From positions 18,710,794 through 18,774,793 of the forward strand of contig JAJLRJ010000013.1 of NCBI GenBank assembly GCA_024195265.1: DNA of 64,000 nucleotides, given 5' to 3'. Positions within the stretch are counted from its first letter, which is position 1, and each line of letters starts with the position of its first letter. Origin of the DNA: Dendrophyllia cribrosa (lineage: Eukaryota > Cnidaria > Anthozoa > Scleractinia > Dendrophylliidae). The position numbers and the translations under genes were made by a program. Shown here piece by piece: positions 1-15,000 of the stretch. The notes under the pieces are model-generated. The model worked only from the letters and a program-made list of their open reading frames with translations, was not told where the DNA came from and did not search any database.

Positions 1-3000
1 AATCTTACAGAAAGTGCTTTTAAGCTGTCCAGTAAACAGCCCATTGATTACCTGTCACAGCTCACAGGCTCAATTCAGCATCCAGAGCCTTATACCCGAG
101 AAAGAACTGTTGACGATATAGTACCAAGTTCCAATCCGGATTCTCCTCTAGTATCTTTTGATGTGTGGTCTGATCTAGAAGAAGAGGTTGCAAACTATGT
201 CATAAACTCATTGGCTCCTGACAAGGAGCAGTTTACGACTTTCAATGAAAACGTTAACGGTAAGGTTGTAGCTTTGGTAAAGGTGACTTCACATACAAGC
301 CTCGGGTAACCCACGAGGACGGAGCTAAACCCGGTTTGTGTAGCATAAAATAACGACGAGAGTATCGCTAATTCCCTGGGTTTAAGTGCTAGTCCACGGC
401 AGGGTTACCCGCGCCATATTTTAGCTTCCCTTTTAGCAATCCCCGTCCCCCTACTCCCCCTCGTGTACATGGCTTTTTTCCGTATCGGTTATTTTTACTA
501 ACAGATGATTCTATGCAAGATAAACTAGAAGAGGTGGAAAACATGGATTATCTTCATGACGCTCGGCAACAGATTCCTAAAGTCAAGGACTTATCTTCAA
601 GATTAAAGACCAAACTTGTTCAAGATCCCCTTGTACTGGACAGGGAAGGAAACCCTCTACAGGAGAAAAATGTACTAAGGTTAGTTTCTCCTCACCGAGG
701 AAACAGTTCACAGAAAACCGGTCACGTCTGATCCAAAGAAAGAAGTTGTAAAATAATGCTATTTCAGCCAACTGAATCATAATGCTTCAAAATTGTTTTG
801 CAACTCACTTTACTTCACTAACTTCACTAACTCTGAGTCAGTGTAAATGCAAATTATTTCAATTTCTCTAGATTTCGGATTCCAATGCTCCTTGTGTATG
901 TTCACGGTTTTCTGTCATTGTAACCTACGAAACGAACTTATTAAAGGACCTCTCTTTATGATGTAATTTACATTTTTTTTTACATTGATGAACAGTAGTA
1001 TTCCTTCAACAAAACACTGTCAAATATTAATGAGCGGCAATAATCACCATTTGGAAAGGATCGCATTGATCACAAGATTTAATAATTCAGTTATGTCTTT
1101 ATAAACTGCTTACCTTTCAGAATGGAACTTCAAGTACCTTTCCAGGGAGAAAGTAATAAGAAGCCAACAGACATAGACAAAGAACTGTTTTTGAAAATAC
1201 TTTCTAATGATACAGTTACCGAGGTAAAAAAAATAAATCTAAGAAGTCTAAAAACAGACTCATATTCAGTTGTCTCACTGACAACTGAATATGGCAAGAG
1301 ATAACATGTAAATCAGGTAGCCTTTTTTCGCGAAAAAGGAATTTATTTACATTGAGATCTGAAACCTACATACTGTTCGCGAAATGTGGCACCCAACAAA
1401 GCCCGTACTTAAATTTCAGAGGCCGATTCACACTCCATAGTAAGGGAGGGGGGAGGCGCATAGTGAATGACATGGAGTGCCGAAGGAAGGAGTGAAAATG
1501 TTAGCAACTGAAAAAAATAAGGAGGAATTGTGCGGGCCCCTCAGCCCTTCCTCTAGCTCCGCTACTGGATATTATATCTACCATTCAGTGATTGAGTTTT
1601 CTTGATGCACAGAATGATTTCACAGTTGAGGATAAAGAAATTGAGAATGTTGTCAGCCCAGTCATTCCTCCAGAACAGCCACTCTGCGTAGAAGAAGCAC
1701 GAAGATTGCTCGAACTACACAAAGATAGTCAAGCTGAAGGTGGGTAATTTTAACTTACCGTACGGGGCTGTGCTCTAGCAGCGCCCAGGGGCCGCAGGCT
1801 ACTAACGTTTGTCTTCGGGCGACTGGAAAAACATACTTTTTGCATAAAGCTTAAGTGCCGGGTACCCCAGGTTTGATAGTTGGGAGCCTTTGGGCTCCCT
1901 GTGATTATTCTAAGAGCACGGCCTAATGCCGCAGAAAACGAGACTAACTCTGAAGCAAACACAGAATTTTTATTTAAATAATGTTATTTTCTTGAACAAA
2001 ATACACCTTATTCCAAAATAGCGGCCAATTTATTATGCTTTTATATCCATGCAAATTCGCTCTCTTGGCCTCGTCAGCATGTGCAAAATACTAAAGAATT
2101 TCCAAGCGAAAATAAGGCCAAGAGGGCAATTAACATGGATATAAAAGAACAAAAAATTGGCCACCATTTTGGAACAAGGTGAAAATTCCAATACAATTTC
2201 TGATGTTGACATTTTTATCTTTTTTTCTTAGGGGCAAATTTAGAGTTGCTTTTAAGTGAAACTAATTTTGATGATATTGAGACCATCGTTGATGAGGCAG
2301 CCACAGAACCTGGGCTGAAACAAATGAAGAAGACTGACTTTGTCACACTAAATGATGGTATTATCGATTAATTATTTTGCTGTTTTATTTTCATTTAAGG
2401 TCGAATGCTTTTTTGAACTTATCGTGACCTAAGTAACTCGTGAATACACGAAGCGTTGAACGAGTTATGGCAGTGGAACAAAATGTCACTCGATCGGTCG
2501 ATCAGCTGTTAACATTGAGCCCGCGATATCAAATGGTCACCTGCCTTATCCTTGTGACAGCGTTGGAGGGAGGGGAGGGTGGGGAGGTGTATGCAGGGGT
2601 GGGAGATCGGTGAAACTTAACGTCTAGGAGAGGGGAGGGTCCAAACGTCTCGTATTCACTAGTTGGCTCATAGGAGCGTTTGATTCAAGACTGTTACACT
2701 TCGTAGTTCGCTTTCTATATATGTACTTTTACTTTATTCAGTATTGAGAAAGGCAAGAATGCTTTTGAAGCTTACAATACCATTGGTTTAGGTGGTGATA
2801 GGTGTAGAATCGATGTATAGCATAGTCAGTGTGTATTTTACATATACATTTAACCACGAAGCTGAACAAAAGCTTAGTTTAGCAAATTAAAGCTGTTGGA
2901 TTTCTGATTCGGATTGATCTGATTGCCACAATTAGGCATGAAGGGAAGCAGTTTAAATGATAACTGGATGGCTATATAGGAAACTGTTTCCTCACGATAC

Positions 3001-6000
3001 TTAGTTCAAACGTTCGAAGGCTTGATTCTTTATTTCACGGAACGCACTACAACTTGAAGTAACAACGACCGCCTCCCGAAAGTAAAATTAATTTCGAAAC
3101 TTATACCACATGTAACATGTTCACACATAGTTATGAATACTAATTAGAACAATGAATATCCAGAATGTTCATGTACCAGCTTATGCTATTTGTAAACAAT
3201 AGAAGATATAATACAAGTTTACATCAGCGCATTCTGGTACTAGAACAGAACTTTTCGCGTTTGATTTTCACTAATTGAATCTAAATTCTACATGCTTAGA
3301 AGAAGACGCAAAATCTAACCAACCCTTGGAAGACCAACAGTTATTAGAGTCTCCATCCCACCTTCCAAATGTTCCATTTAATGACGACAACAATAGGAAG
3401 TTTATCAGTGCCTTGGAAAAGTTTAAACTGTCGCCAGATATAGAAAGGTAAAATTAAGTTATGTTACAGTTTTAGTTTTCGATTTATTGTAGAAAGAAAT
3501 TGGCGTGCGTTTCATTTTATTTCTTCACCTGAGCTCAAACAATCCGGAGGAAAAAAGCAAAGGTTAAAAGTAAAGGAACGGTTATTATTTAGGGGGAGCT
3601 GCTATGTTTGGGGAAGGGTCCCCAAAGTATTTTTAGGAGCGATATGATACATAACACCAGGCTGGCGCTTATTTCCATAAAGCGATAAGGAGAATTGTTA
3701 AGTCCCTCGGTTAGAAAGCTAATCCATCAAATTGCTCAAATAATCCGTCTGTTCTTCGGCACCCATTTTATGCTGCTAGGTGGGGAGAGAGACATCGTAT
3801 GTAGTGTAAAGGTTCCAGCCGGAGAGAAAAGACTAGGCTTCGATCAACCGGTCTTAAGTTCGAAAACTCAAGGTCACACCCATACAACTGGAAATGCACC
3901 GCCCTTGTACAACCAAAAATAATCCTAATTTTTTTTGGAAAGTCACACCAGTCAGTTTAACGCACATTTTATTTCGTTTTCTTTAGTCCACCAATGACAC
4001 CCAACAAAATCACGCAGTGTGTCCAAAACATATGGGAAAATGAAAAGTTACTCTTCAGTGAACATTTGGCGATGGTATTTCCCGGTGAGTAGCAACATCT
4101 ACATTGCAAGGAATCGTGGAAACAGAAGTAGCTAGAAGTATTCCCTATCTTTTTTTCTCTCAAATATAATAACTGTTGATGTTTGAGAATTTTAAAAGTA
4201 ATCTATATCTATGCTTACCCACGGTTTATTATGGTCTTGGTGGTAAACCGAATTTCAACCACCCCAAAAACGAAGATGATTATACCAATTCTCTTCGACT
4301 GTTGGAGTGTTGGACTCTGAGACCAGGCTGTCCTTTTTTCTGGGAGCTGACGCGGACAAATCTTTTCCATTTTCGAAAAACATAGGTATCCCCCGTAACA
4401 TGGAATTCCCCAAGGACGTATAACGTCTGCCTTTATAGCTTCATCGTCACACTCAGCTATAATGCTCCTTGCTATGCATGTATTCACTAGAAACCCTGCA
4501 TTGTTTTGTTGCAGTACCTAGCACATCAAGAGAAAGAAGAAAAGGTCGCTCCATGACTTTAATACAGGTGGCCATGAAAACGTTGACTCTGTCACAGGAG
4601 TGCTTGGATGGAAAGTTGGAGTTGGGAATACCTTGGGACCCGCTAGCTATGTCGGCGACAGCAATGGAGACTTGCCACAGAAACCTTCAACGTCTTTCAG
4701 TATGGAGTGACAAAGAAGAAGAACATGAACCACATAAGCTGTACAAAGCTCTTTCGCATTCAGGAGAAGCGTTTCATAAGACAAGTCTTCAGGGTGATTA
4801 TTCAAATTCTTGACAAATATAATTTACCTGTTTCCAATTAAGTTGCGAACGTTTCACAAGTGCAAGTTTGAGAGAACGAGAAAACCTGTGGAAACACGAG
4901 CCGAAAGTAAGCTTCTTCACAGCTATTGCGACTTCTTCCAACCTTTTTCAAATGTGCTATAACTTATGGAAAATCGGAAAGCCAGAAAGTTTGATAATCG
5001 CTTAACATGATTTATTGTAAACGTTTTCAACCAATCAAAAGCGCGCATAGTATCTTTCTCATTTTATAAAATGCATGGAATGGGTACAATATCGGATACC
5101 TGCTCAAACGCTATCGGAAACATGACCATCGACGAGGGTATTTCACGTTTTGCATGCTATTTTGTCTCTGTTCATTTTTTCCCTGTCTTTCTCCAGAACA
5201 TGAGTCAAACGGAGGTTTATCAAAGGAAGATCCTTCATTTGAGATCCAAATAGGAAGACAATCAGGTAACACGATGTTCAATACGACACAATACAACACT
5301 ACTTTATTGCCACATCCCCGTGGGGCTTTTCACTTCAGGATGATGATCTCTTTTCTTAATAGTCATGAGTAGTATCTCGCTCGCTGCAACATTCAAGGAA
5401 AACCAAAATTGATTAAAAAAAGCAGGAGTTCAAGATAAGTGCGGTAGCTAGGGAGGGGAAAGGGGGAAGGGGAGGGCGAGAAGTCTACAGGATGCGGGAA
5501 AAGAGAGGATAAAGCGAGATAGCAAAGGGCGCGGGAAGTGGGAGAAATACGAGAACATTTCGCAATACTGTGCTATTTTGCAAGGAAATCAATACATATC
5601 GTCTTTTAGTTAAACTGTCATTATGGTTTTTGTTATCATGGGACAGATAGTAAAACAGAATCCGCGATGCCGGCCACTAATGAGAACCAGAACGCTTTGC
5701 CTCCAGCTTTGAATCCACCAAAAAGCCCAGCAAACTTGATCCTACGTCCCTCAACCACCACCCCAACTGTGACAGAAAGTGGCATTAGCTCAGAAGATGG
5801 AAGTGAATCCTGTATTTTTCCCAGTACAGCACCCACTGCCTTGACACAAAAACAAGCCTGTGGTGGTCTTGAAGACTTCTTATTACTGAGGAAAGGAAAA
5901 CTGGACTCTATGAAGTCATCCAAAAACATACAATGCATTCCATCAAGTAAGAAATTAATGTTGAGGAGACATTTGAGGACTTTGGTGGTCTACAACGTTG

Positions 6001-9000
6001 TCATGTAACTGAGCTGTAAACTGTAAACGTTGCTTTTGATATTGTTCACTTTTATGACCTCATAAACTTTCATGTTACATCAGCTCGTTCTAAAATAATA
6101 TACACAATGAGAACTGTTTTGTGGTTTATTAGAGGTTTTTGTATTGAATGTCGTAAAACCAAAACCAAAGTTATTATTCTGACCAATCACAACAGTCGCA
6201 GACAATGCAGCACCAATAAACCAATCAGAACTCGAAGCAAATACATGCATTTGATTTTACTTCTGATTGGGTGAGAAAGTGGCGCGAGATATTTTAGCCA
6301 ATCACAAAGCGTAGCAATGCAAAACCAAAGCAATTGTGAAATCTACTTTCGACACTCAATTGAAAACCGATCTATCGTATTGGGTTGAATATGTAGATTT
6401 ACTGCCGGGGTGAAGGCTACGGGTAGTCTCTCTTTTCTCTTAGGGATGTTCGAGCGTGCGAAACACGCGAGGAAACGCGACAGGAGGTGATTTGCTCGCT
6501 CTGCTATCCGTGAGGGTAAAGAAAGATTACTCATAGACTACCTGGGAGGGTTAAAAATGATTTTGTTTCCTGACGAAGGGCTTGCGAACTCACTAACTAC
6601 TATTTTTTCTCATTTTAGAAAAGGTCGTGAAGGCAGCTAAAGTTCGTCCGTCAGTCTTTACCACAGATGTAAATGAATCAGACCAGACCACACCCACAAG
6701 AAGTCTTAAACAAACAAAAGGCTCCGAGTGCCGAGTAGAGCAGAAAGACATAAGTGTTGAACTTTCAGACGAGTTTCAAGAAGTTTTGGATGAGTTGATC
6801 ACACACGTTAAACCTCTGTTGTGTAGACTACAAGACAATGGGGTCATTCCACAGGCCAAGACACTGTCAACCTTGAATCCAGAGTATACAAGATTCGTGC
6901 TTAAGCAGGCTCAGATGTCAATAAGGGAAACAGAGGAGAGAAAAAACGAGGAAACTCAAATGTACTGTATGGCTGTGTGCTTACATGCGTTGGTTTCCTC
7001 TGTTGACATCCTTATGCAGAGTGGTTTAGAAGCTGCAATAAGTAAGTATAAATAATCCCTCTGAACTGATATAGTCATGGTTCCATCTATCTATCAGCAG
7101 CATCCATCAGATAAAATACTCTATCTATTACAAACCGAGCACCACTTTCGTACACGTTTTAGGCTGTGGTATATGAATGGAAAATAAAACATTTTACCGA
7201 GTAAAACCTTAATAAAGCGCGTGCTTGCTTAACACTCTATAAGCAGCGTTAGAGAATGAAATCGACCCAGACGGGGTTTAAAGCAATGAGAGCGCGCTCC
7301 AAGTAACCAGACAATATCCTACTGTATACTAGTTAATAAATTTTACGGAATAATTATCTTTAGGAATGAATTAAGTGCAGGGAGATTTTTGTGTTAGGTG
7401 TATACATTCTTACCGTAACTACTGTCCATCTCTCCACAACTGCCTCTCTTATTAAAAAACCTCCTAATAACGGACACCTCTATATAACCGGCGGATAATT
7501 CTGTCCAAGAGTGGCCGTTGAAGAAAGGCCGTTTAATGGCATACTAAGCCCATTATCGAGCTAGAGATCTATACGTAATTCAAAATATCTTAAACATAAA
7601 GATCATTTTCTTCCTGTTTTATTGCAGCTTACTTAACCTTGACCCAGGAAAAGTATGGAAGTTTATTAGGAGGCGCGCTCGAATCATCACGGAGATATCT
7701 CTTTGAAACACACTTCATTTTCCAGCAACGAAAGATTCTTCACCCTAAGCTTTCAAAGCTGCTCAATATTATAGCACAATGGAGTAAGGCACAAGGTCAC
7801 TTGACAGCCGCTATCTTCACCTACGCTTCCCCTCAAAAGCTAAACAACGAAATCATAGAAACATTGTCAGGTATGCATGGTGTCCAAGTCAAGCTGTATA
7901 CATCAGTCGCAGAGATAAATGGAATGGGGAGCGATGGAAAGCTGGCTGTGTACGTTGTTAGTGCTTTAGCTATAACCGAGGACTTTCCTTGGGGCAGTTT
8001 TGACTTCGTGCTGGATTATGACCTCAATACTATGATGAAAAGAGAGGAGCTTTCTCGTAGCCGTAGACTTAGAGATCACATAAGCCTGAGGACAACGGCA
8101 AAAACGTTATTGGATAATAAGACTGCACTTGAGTCGAAAGGCAAGTAAAGTCTATAGAAATACGCAAATATACAAATTTCCTTTACACAGACTTTATAAA
8201 CATTCTATGTAAATTTATTTAAGAAAAAAATATCTTCATTGCGTTACTCAGGAAACAAATTCCAGAATAGAGCAAACACGCACTCTTTATACCAATAGTT
8301 TCTAAGAGACGGCATGATGAATTATTAGCAATGCCCAGTTGAGACCCCAGTTGATGTGACAACTATCGCAGCTCTGATTCACGAATCATTTCAATCTTGT
8401 TTCAGAACGGACAATTCGTCTATTACACCTATCTTAGGGATTCCTGTTTTCTGACTTATGTGATCACGAATATTATTCCCGAATAAACAAGGATTGCAAA
8501 AACAGGGCAAACAACAAGGAGATGTATGTAGAACGCATCTCTTTTCGATCGTTTGGCTTTAAAACAAGATAACGTTATTGCCTGTTGTATTTTTATAGTT
8601 TCTTGACCCTCAAACCTGCTGCTTGACACCCTGCATACGTGTACGCTATGTCTATATATAAGATAATATAATTATATATAATTATATGAATTATTAATAT
8701 TAATTATTAATTATTATATTATTATTAATATTATATTATTAATTATTAATTATTATATTAATTAATAATTAATAATTATAATTAATATATATAATTATAT
8801 ATTAATAATAATAATAATAATAATTAATAATAATATATATATTATTATTATTTTCATATTTATATTATGTCTTTATTACTTTTCCAGATGGCGACACTCA
8901 GCCCCGAGAGCAGCAAGATCAATTCATTTTCATCGTCAACGAGAAAATTACCGAGAACGTAGATCTTCTGCATCTTCTCGAGACAAGCCACAATGTGCTG

Positions 9001-12000
9001 GTTTACGAGAGACAATACAGTTCCTTCAGGCCGAAAGATTCCCTAAGTAAGATGTGTTTACAGCCGGATGTAATGATAGACGAGAGGACGTGCATTCATC
9101 TGCAGCACCTTCCTTCTCTGGCTGATGAAGGCGAATACGAACGGCTCAGAGACACCGTGCTCTCATTGTCTCTTAAATGCCAGACGTGTTGTGTTATTCT
9201 GTATTCCAGCAAAGAACCAGAGTAAGTCGACCAGAAAGAAAAGAAAATACAAACTACAACTGCTAGTGCGATTTTGACTAAAAAGCTATTCAAATCACAG
9301 TATGAAAAAGTAAAAATAAATAACGAAATCTAACAATTACAGACCAGACTAACCCAACAATAGCATTTGAAAAAAAAAGGTTGGGATTGCTAACAGGGGT
9401 GCTGCTGATGGTGATGCTAATGATGGCGATGTGGATGATGATGATGATGATGATGATGATGGTGGTGATGGTAATGATGGCACTGATGATAATGATGATG
9501 ATGATGATGATGATGATGATGGTGATGGTGATGATGATGATGATGGTAATGGTAATGGTAATGGTAATGGCGATAGTGATGATGATGATGATGATGATAA
9601 TGGTTTTGATAATAATGATGATAACGATGATAATGCTACTGCTGATGGTGATGCTGCTGCCGGTAAAGATGGTGATGAATTTGGTGCTGATATGGCAAAA
9701 TTGACTAGGGCTCTTCGTTGAAATAATATTCATAATTATGGGCTTTACAATAGTCAATTTGAAAAGTGAATGGACAACAACTCTGATTTTGTTTCACTTC
9801 AGATATGCATTTACTAGAGACGTTCTTCGTCATTTGTCCATTCTGTTTGCCAGCTTTGCGCATTTTCAAAAGAGTGAGTTCGAAGTGGAGATTCTTTATT
9901 CGTTTACTGTCGAGGACACTGCTAAACTGATAAGACAAATAGGAGAAGCAAGTAGAGCACGATCAGCAGTTTGGAGCAAGCTGGAGTGGACCAAAAGGAA
10001 ATGGTTAACAAACGAGGCTAGCGCGGTAAGACTATGAATCAAGTGTTGCCAAATCACTTATAATGCGATCACGGACTGATTCACTAGAGAATGCAGTATT
10101 CATTTCAAACCTCCACTAAGAGCTGAAGAGAAAAAGGATCGTCTCTCTACAATAGCCCCGAATTTTGATCCATTGTTCTAATACACTTATTGAAGTCTTT
10201 CCATAACAGCCACTTTTCTACAATGGAAGAAACATTTTATTGTAAATGGGCCGTTGTTGTGGGAGATTTTCACTTTTATTTCATTCATTTCCATTCTAAT
10301 TCTTAGTGACTTAAAAAGTTGTTATTATTGAAAGTCTGCATTTACTAACCAGGTATTACTGTGGTTTTTAGCATGAAAAATTCCTGCTGTCGCTTCCATG
10401 TATGAACTCATTTAGGTAAGTATAGGGATTAAGGCACGATAACACCGTAGCTATAACGCTGTGTCAACATTAAAAAAAATAGTATGAGAAATAGAAATTG
10501 GCATCTACACGCACGTACGCTCCTCTCATTAGCGTTGTACATACGCAATGGCAAGGAGGGTACCTGGACCAAGAGAGAGAGAGACGGAAATAGAGGATTG
10601 GGGGCAATGAAATAATTTTTTCGTCCTCTGGACCTTATTTACTTTAAACTTCTTCACCACCACTGCCGGTATTTCTATGTTCAATTCGTTTTCAGTGCTC
10701 AAGTGATGCTGACTGCTGCACCATTAGCTGAGCTACTTAAAATGTCATTAGAAGAACTGAAGGAGACCTGCCCTTGGATTCCTCAGCGGACTCAGACAGT
10801 ACGTAGCTAAGTGCCTTTTTTACATTTGTTATTGTTTATGGTCCCCAACAACCACCTCCACCCCAATTTCCATAAATTTTGCCTCATTTTTGCCCATGTT
10901 TTGGCGAATCTCTTCCTCACTACTAGAAATCGTAGATTGGTTCAGAAGAGCCTGAAATTCTCATACCTTATAGATTCTATATGGTGGCCACTCGGTGGTG
11001 TAATCGCAAGTGCGTCGAACCATAGTAGTATAGGACGCATGTTTTAATCCTCTTTTTTACGGAGTGGAATCTCATTAGTGTAAAGTATCCATGTTGCCAT
11101 ATTCCTCTTCACACTAATGGGATTTCACTTCAAAAAAGAGGATTTCAACATGCGTCCTACAATACCGAACCATAACTAATACTAACTTTAGCAGTTTACT
11201 CCACATAATTGTTTGTCCCCTCACACGAGTATAAATGCATAGCATTAGCTATGAAAAACAATAGAGAATAGTTGGAGAAAACCAATAGGCTGCTGGAGTA
11301 CCCTTGAAGTGCAATGTAGACTCCCATTCAGGGGGAAGATGTCAGTAATATTACAAGCTGCTTCATGGTACTGAAAACGGCGTTAAGCGCCTCTACGCCG
11401 CAAGGCTCGAAGTGGATTATAAGTACATCTTTCATTTCTGACAAAGTGCTCTTTGTTTTCACTTAGGAGTTTTACAGAACTGTTAACTGGTGTTCTGAAC
11501 TGAACGGTGATGTCGCATCCCATTCCTTTGTACAGTCAATACCACAAGTGTTTCAACAAAGCAATTGGCAAATGTCTGGATACGCACCGTTAATGGATAA
11601 ACCATCACCTTGCCAGATAGCTATCTCTGACTTCACTTCTTCACCAGATAGCGTGGTTACTAACATAAGCGGTCCCTTTGAAACAAGAATGGAGTACACT
11701 GATTACAGGCGTGATCGTGATCCGCTGCTGTCAGTTAACAACACGCAGGACTCCATCAGAAATGCGTCAACTGATCGTGGCTACTGTAACTACACGTACG
11801 AACGAAGTATACGTAAACCCGCAGCTGCGACTCTTCTAGATGAATCAGATCTCTGTAGTTCTGTTTTCACTATATCACAAAGAGATTGCACTGGCACCCA
11901 CTACCAACACTTCAGAGAGACTTCGGTTGACGAAGGTTCTACAAATGAGTGGAGATCTTCTTTACTGAACAATAGTTCTTCAGCGCCATGGGATGACCGC

Positions 12001-15000
12001 GTTGCTGTAGATTTGAAACGATGTATCACTGGAGTAAGGGTAAACAACATGAGTTTAGCTTTTGCTGGCTTCCCTGGGTCAGGTTTCCAAACCAAGGGAG
12101 GAAAGGGTGGAGGATGCTTAAAATTATGGTGGAAATATTTTGCAGAGAGATTTACTTAAAACTTTAAGTAAATAGCAAAAGTAATTGTTTGAGTTGAAAC
12201 TGGGATTTTAGCGTAGTACAAATTAATTTAGAAACATGGCAATACTTACTACTTTGTACTCTCGCACCAAATCATAACTTACTCCAGGGGTCAATTCAAT
12301 AAAACTTTTACAAGTGTAATTTGCAAGTGTAGCTATTGTTTTCAACCTCTGAAACAATGGCTCCACTTGTAAAATACACTTGTAAAAGTTTTATTGAATT
12401 GACCCCAGTTTCGTACTTAAGCGCTGCTGGTTTCATCTCACTATTTACGTCGCTCAGTTGACAATTGTCTGTCAGTTTGTTGTGTAAGTGGTTCAGATAG
12501 AAATAGAGCGACAATCGTCTCTGCATATCACGTGGTAATGGGTGACTTTGTCCACTGTAGTATGTCGAGAATGAATGCACATAGTTATCAAAGGATACAG
12601 AAGAACGTCGTTTTTAAAAACGGCAGTTGATACTCCTCCTCTGGGGTGGAGGGAGGGAGGGAGGGCGGGGGGGGGTTGGGAGGGGGAGAGATAGGGAGGT
12701 CTGCACTTCCCTCTCCCAGTAACTTTAAAGTGCACCTTACCCGCAATTTGTTTTTCTTTTAATCAACTCATTGTACGTTGAAAAGTCGAATAGTGAAATA
12801 TTTCTTGTTTTCAACGTCGCGCTAGTGAGTTATAGAGATTTGAATTTACAAAATGCTAATTAAATGACGTCAACTCAAGACGTTACCATTATTTCTACTT
12901 CAATTTACAATACGCAGTTCACATCTTAAGGATAATCAATTTAAGAAATACTAAATAAAAAACTGTTAATAGTCAATTGATTTGTAAAAAAATATTACTC
13001 GAAGGTGGAAACAAGTAGTTGTATAATAAACGAGTCTTGATTTGACGTCATCTTATTAACATTTTGTAAATTCAAACCTCTATAATTCACTAACGCAACG
13101 TTAAAAACAAGAAATATTTAACTGTTCAACTTTTCAACGTACATAGAGGTGATTAGGCGAAAAAACAATTTTGGGGTTAGGTGCACTTTAACCCCTTTGC
13201 CCTTTTACTACTGCAAGCTATTTTTCCCCGCTTCCAGCCGTGACATTGATATTTTCGCTGCCAGTCGTCTTTTTACCACCTTTTTTTCGGATTTCTGCCC
13301 TTGTCTCCCCCTCCCTCCCTCTCCACCCCCACACACTCCTTGTAGAGATAGTCGAGTCTTAATCTAGAACGTAGGATAAAATCTGTGCATCAGAATACTC
13401 TTTAGTTTTTCTTCTTCTTCTTTTTTAAAGTTACCAGACAGATATCAAGTCATTCAACACCCTCAGTTGAGAGCAGAACAGCCTTCATTTCAGAGAGATC
13501 CTCAGGAAACTTATGACACTGCAGTTCGTTTGAGACCAGAAGATTTCAGCAAAAACCAATTTAGAAACTGTGATACTGAGTATCTTGATAATAACAGAGA
13601 ATCAATCATAAATGATCCGGTAATTCCTGACAAAGCCAACACGTTAAACTTTCGCAGAACTGGAGATCATACAACGCGTCCTCCATGGCGCGAAGTAATG
13701 GAACAACCCTTTCCAGAACAATACTGGGGAAGAGGTAATTTAGATCAGGCGTATCAGAAACCGGACTGTTATTCGGGGACGTGTTTTGATTTGCCGCAAG
13801 CAAATCTCAAAAGATCCATGGAAAGAGATCATAGTACTAATCGCACAAGGTAAGAAAACACATGACATATTTAGCATTTAAACTTGTACCGCTTTATAAC
13901 AACATCTACATTAAGTAACAATCCGTGTAAGAAGTAGGCAACCCAAATGCACGGAATGCAGAAAGGTGTGAATTGTGCTATTGTTGAAACCGTCCACCTC
14001 ATTGGCTAAAACATGAAAATCTACCATAACTTCATCAGGCAGCGCATTTATTTATCTCTAGTTTACTAATTGATTCCCTTTTAGTGAAAACTATTGTGAT
14101 TTTTAATGCAACAAAAATTCTATGTGGGGAACATGGAAAATTAGAAGTATTTCTTGGCCATTGTTTTGGAGTCTCACGATTGGATGAAATCTTGTAACAC
14201 AAAAGAAACATCGCTTTAAAATAAAGTTTCAGTAAATTTTATTTCAAAACCATGTTATCCATAGGTTGACGTATTCTCAGTACGAAAATCTAAACATTCT
14301 TATGTGGGGAAAGCGAAATGCATCGGAACAAAAGAGAATTGCCTACTTCTTACACGAATTGTTACTTAAACTTAAATTCACAGGCAACCTGTGCGTGTGC
14401 TAGATCTTGGAGATGAGAGCTCTCTTGCGCTTCGCACCAAGGTGGGAATAGCTCAGCCACAGAGGCGCGCCTACGGCTCAACTGGTCAGCAGAGTAAAGC
14501 AAATCAGGTGCTGGGAGAAAACAGCGTTGCCAGTCAACACAAGCGATTTAGTCTTGGTATTGATAGGTCTGCCCGCCCAACTACAAAACCTGCTTCTGAA
14601 TGGGTAACTACAAACTAAAATTAATGAAGATTACGAACAGATTATTTTAAACTCGTGAATACGTGAAGCGTTGAACGAATCTTGGCAGTTGGAGACAAAA
14701 TTCACTCTGTCGGTCAATGGGCTGTAAAGTTGAGCCCGCGATACGTAATGGTCACCTGCCTTACCCATGCGTACAGTGTTGAAGGGAGGGGAGGAGGGCT
14801 AGAGCAAAACGCCTAGGCGAGGTGGGGGTCCGATTTTCACGCCTTGGTCTCAGGAGCCTTTAATTTAACTATAATAGCACGCGAAAATCGATACAATGCT
14901 ACCTGCGACTATCCGTAAACTAAAAAGTAAAAGCAAATGTTAATAGTATAAAACTGGTCTGATCTGCTGCTCCAAGTTTTATTTCATCACTGGCACGCAG

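Noticed and set aside
4215..4487. Minus-strand 90-aa ORF
   Set aside because: Lies in a SHOC1 intron, with no domain and no splice or promoter support.
9290..9757. Long poly-Ile, poly-Met and poly-Asp reading frames on both strands
   Set aside because: They are translations of the (GAT)n microsatellite in a SHOC1 intron.
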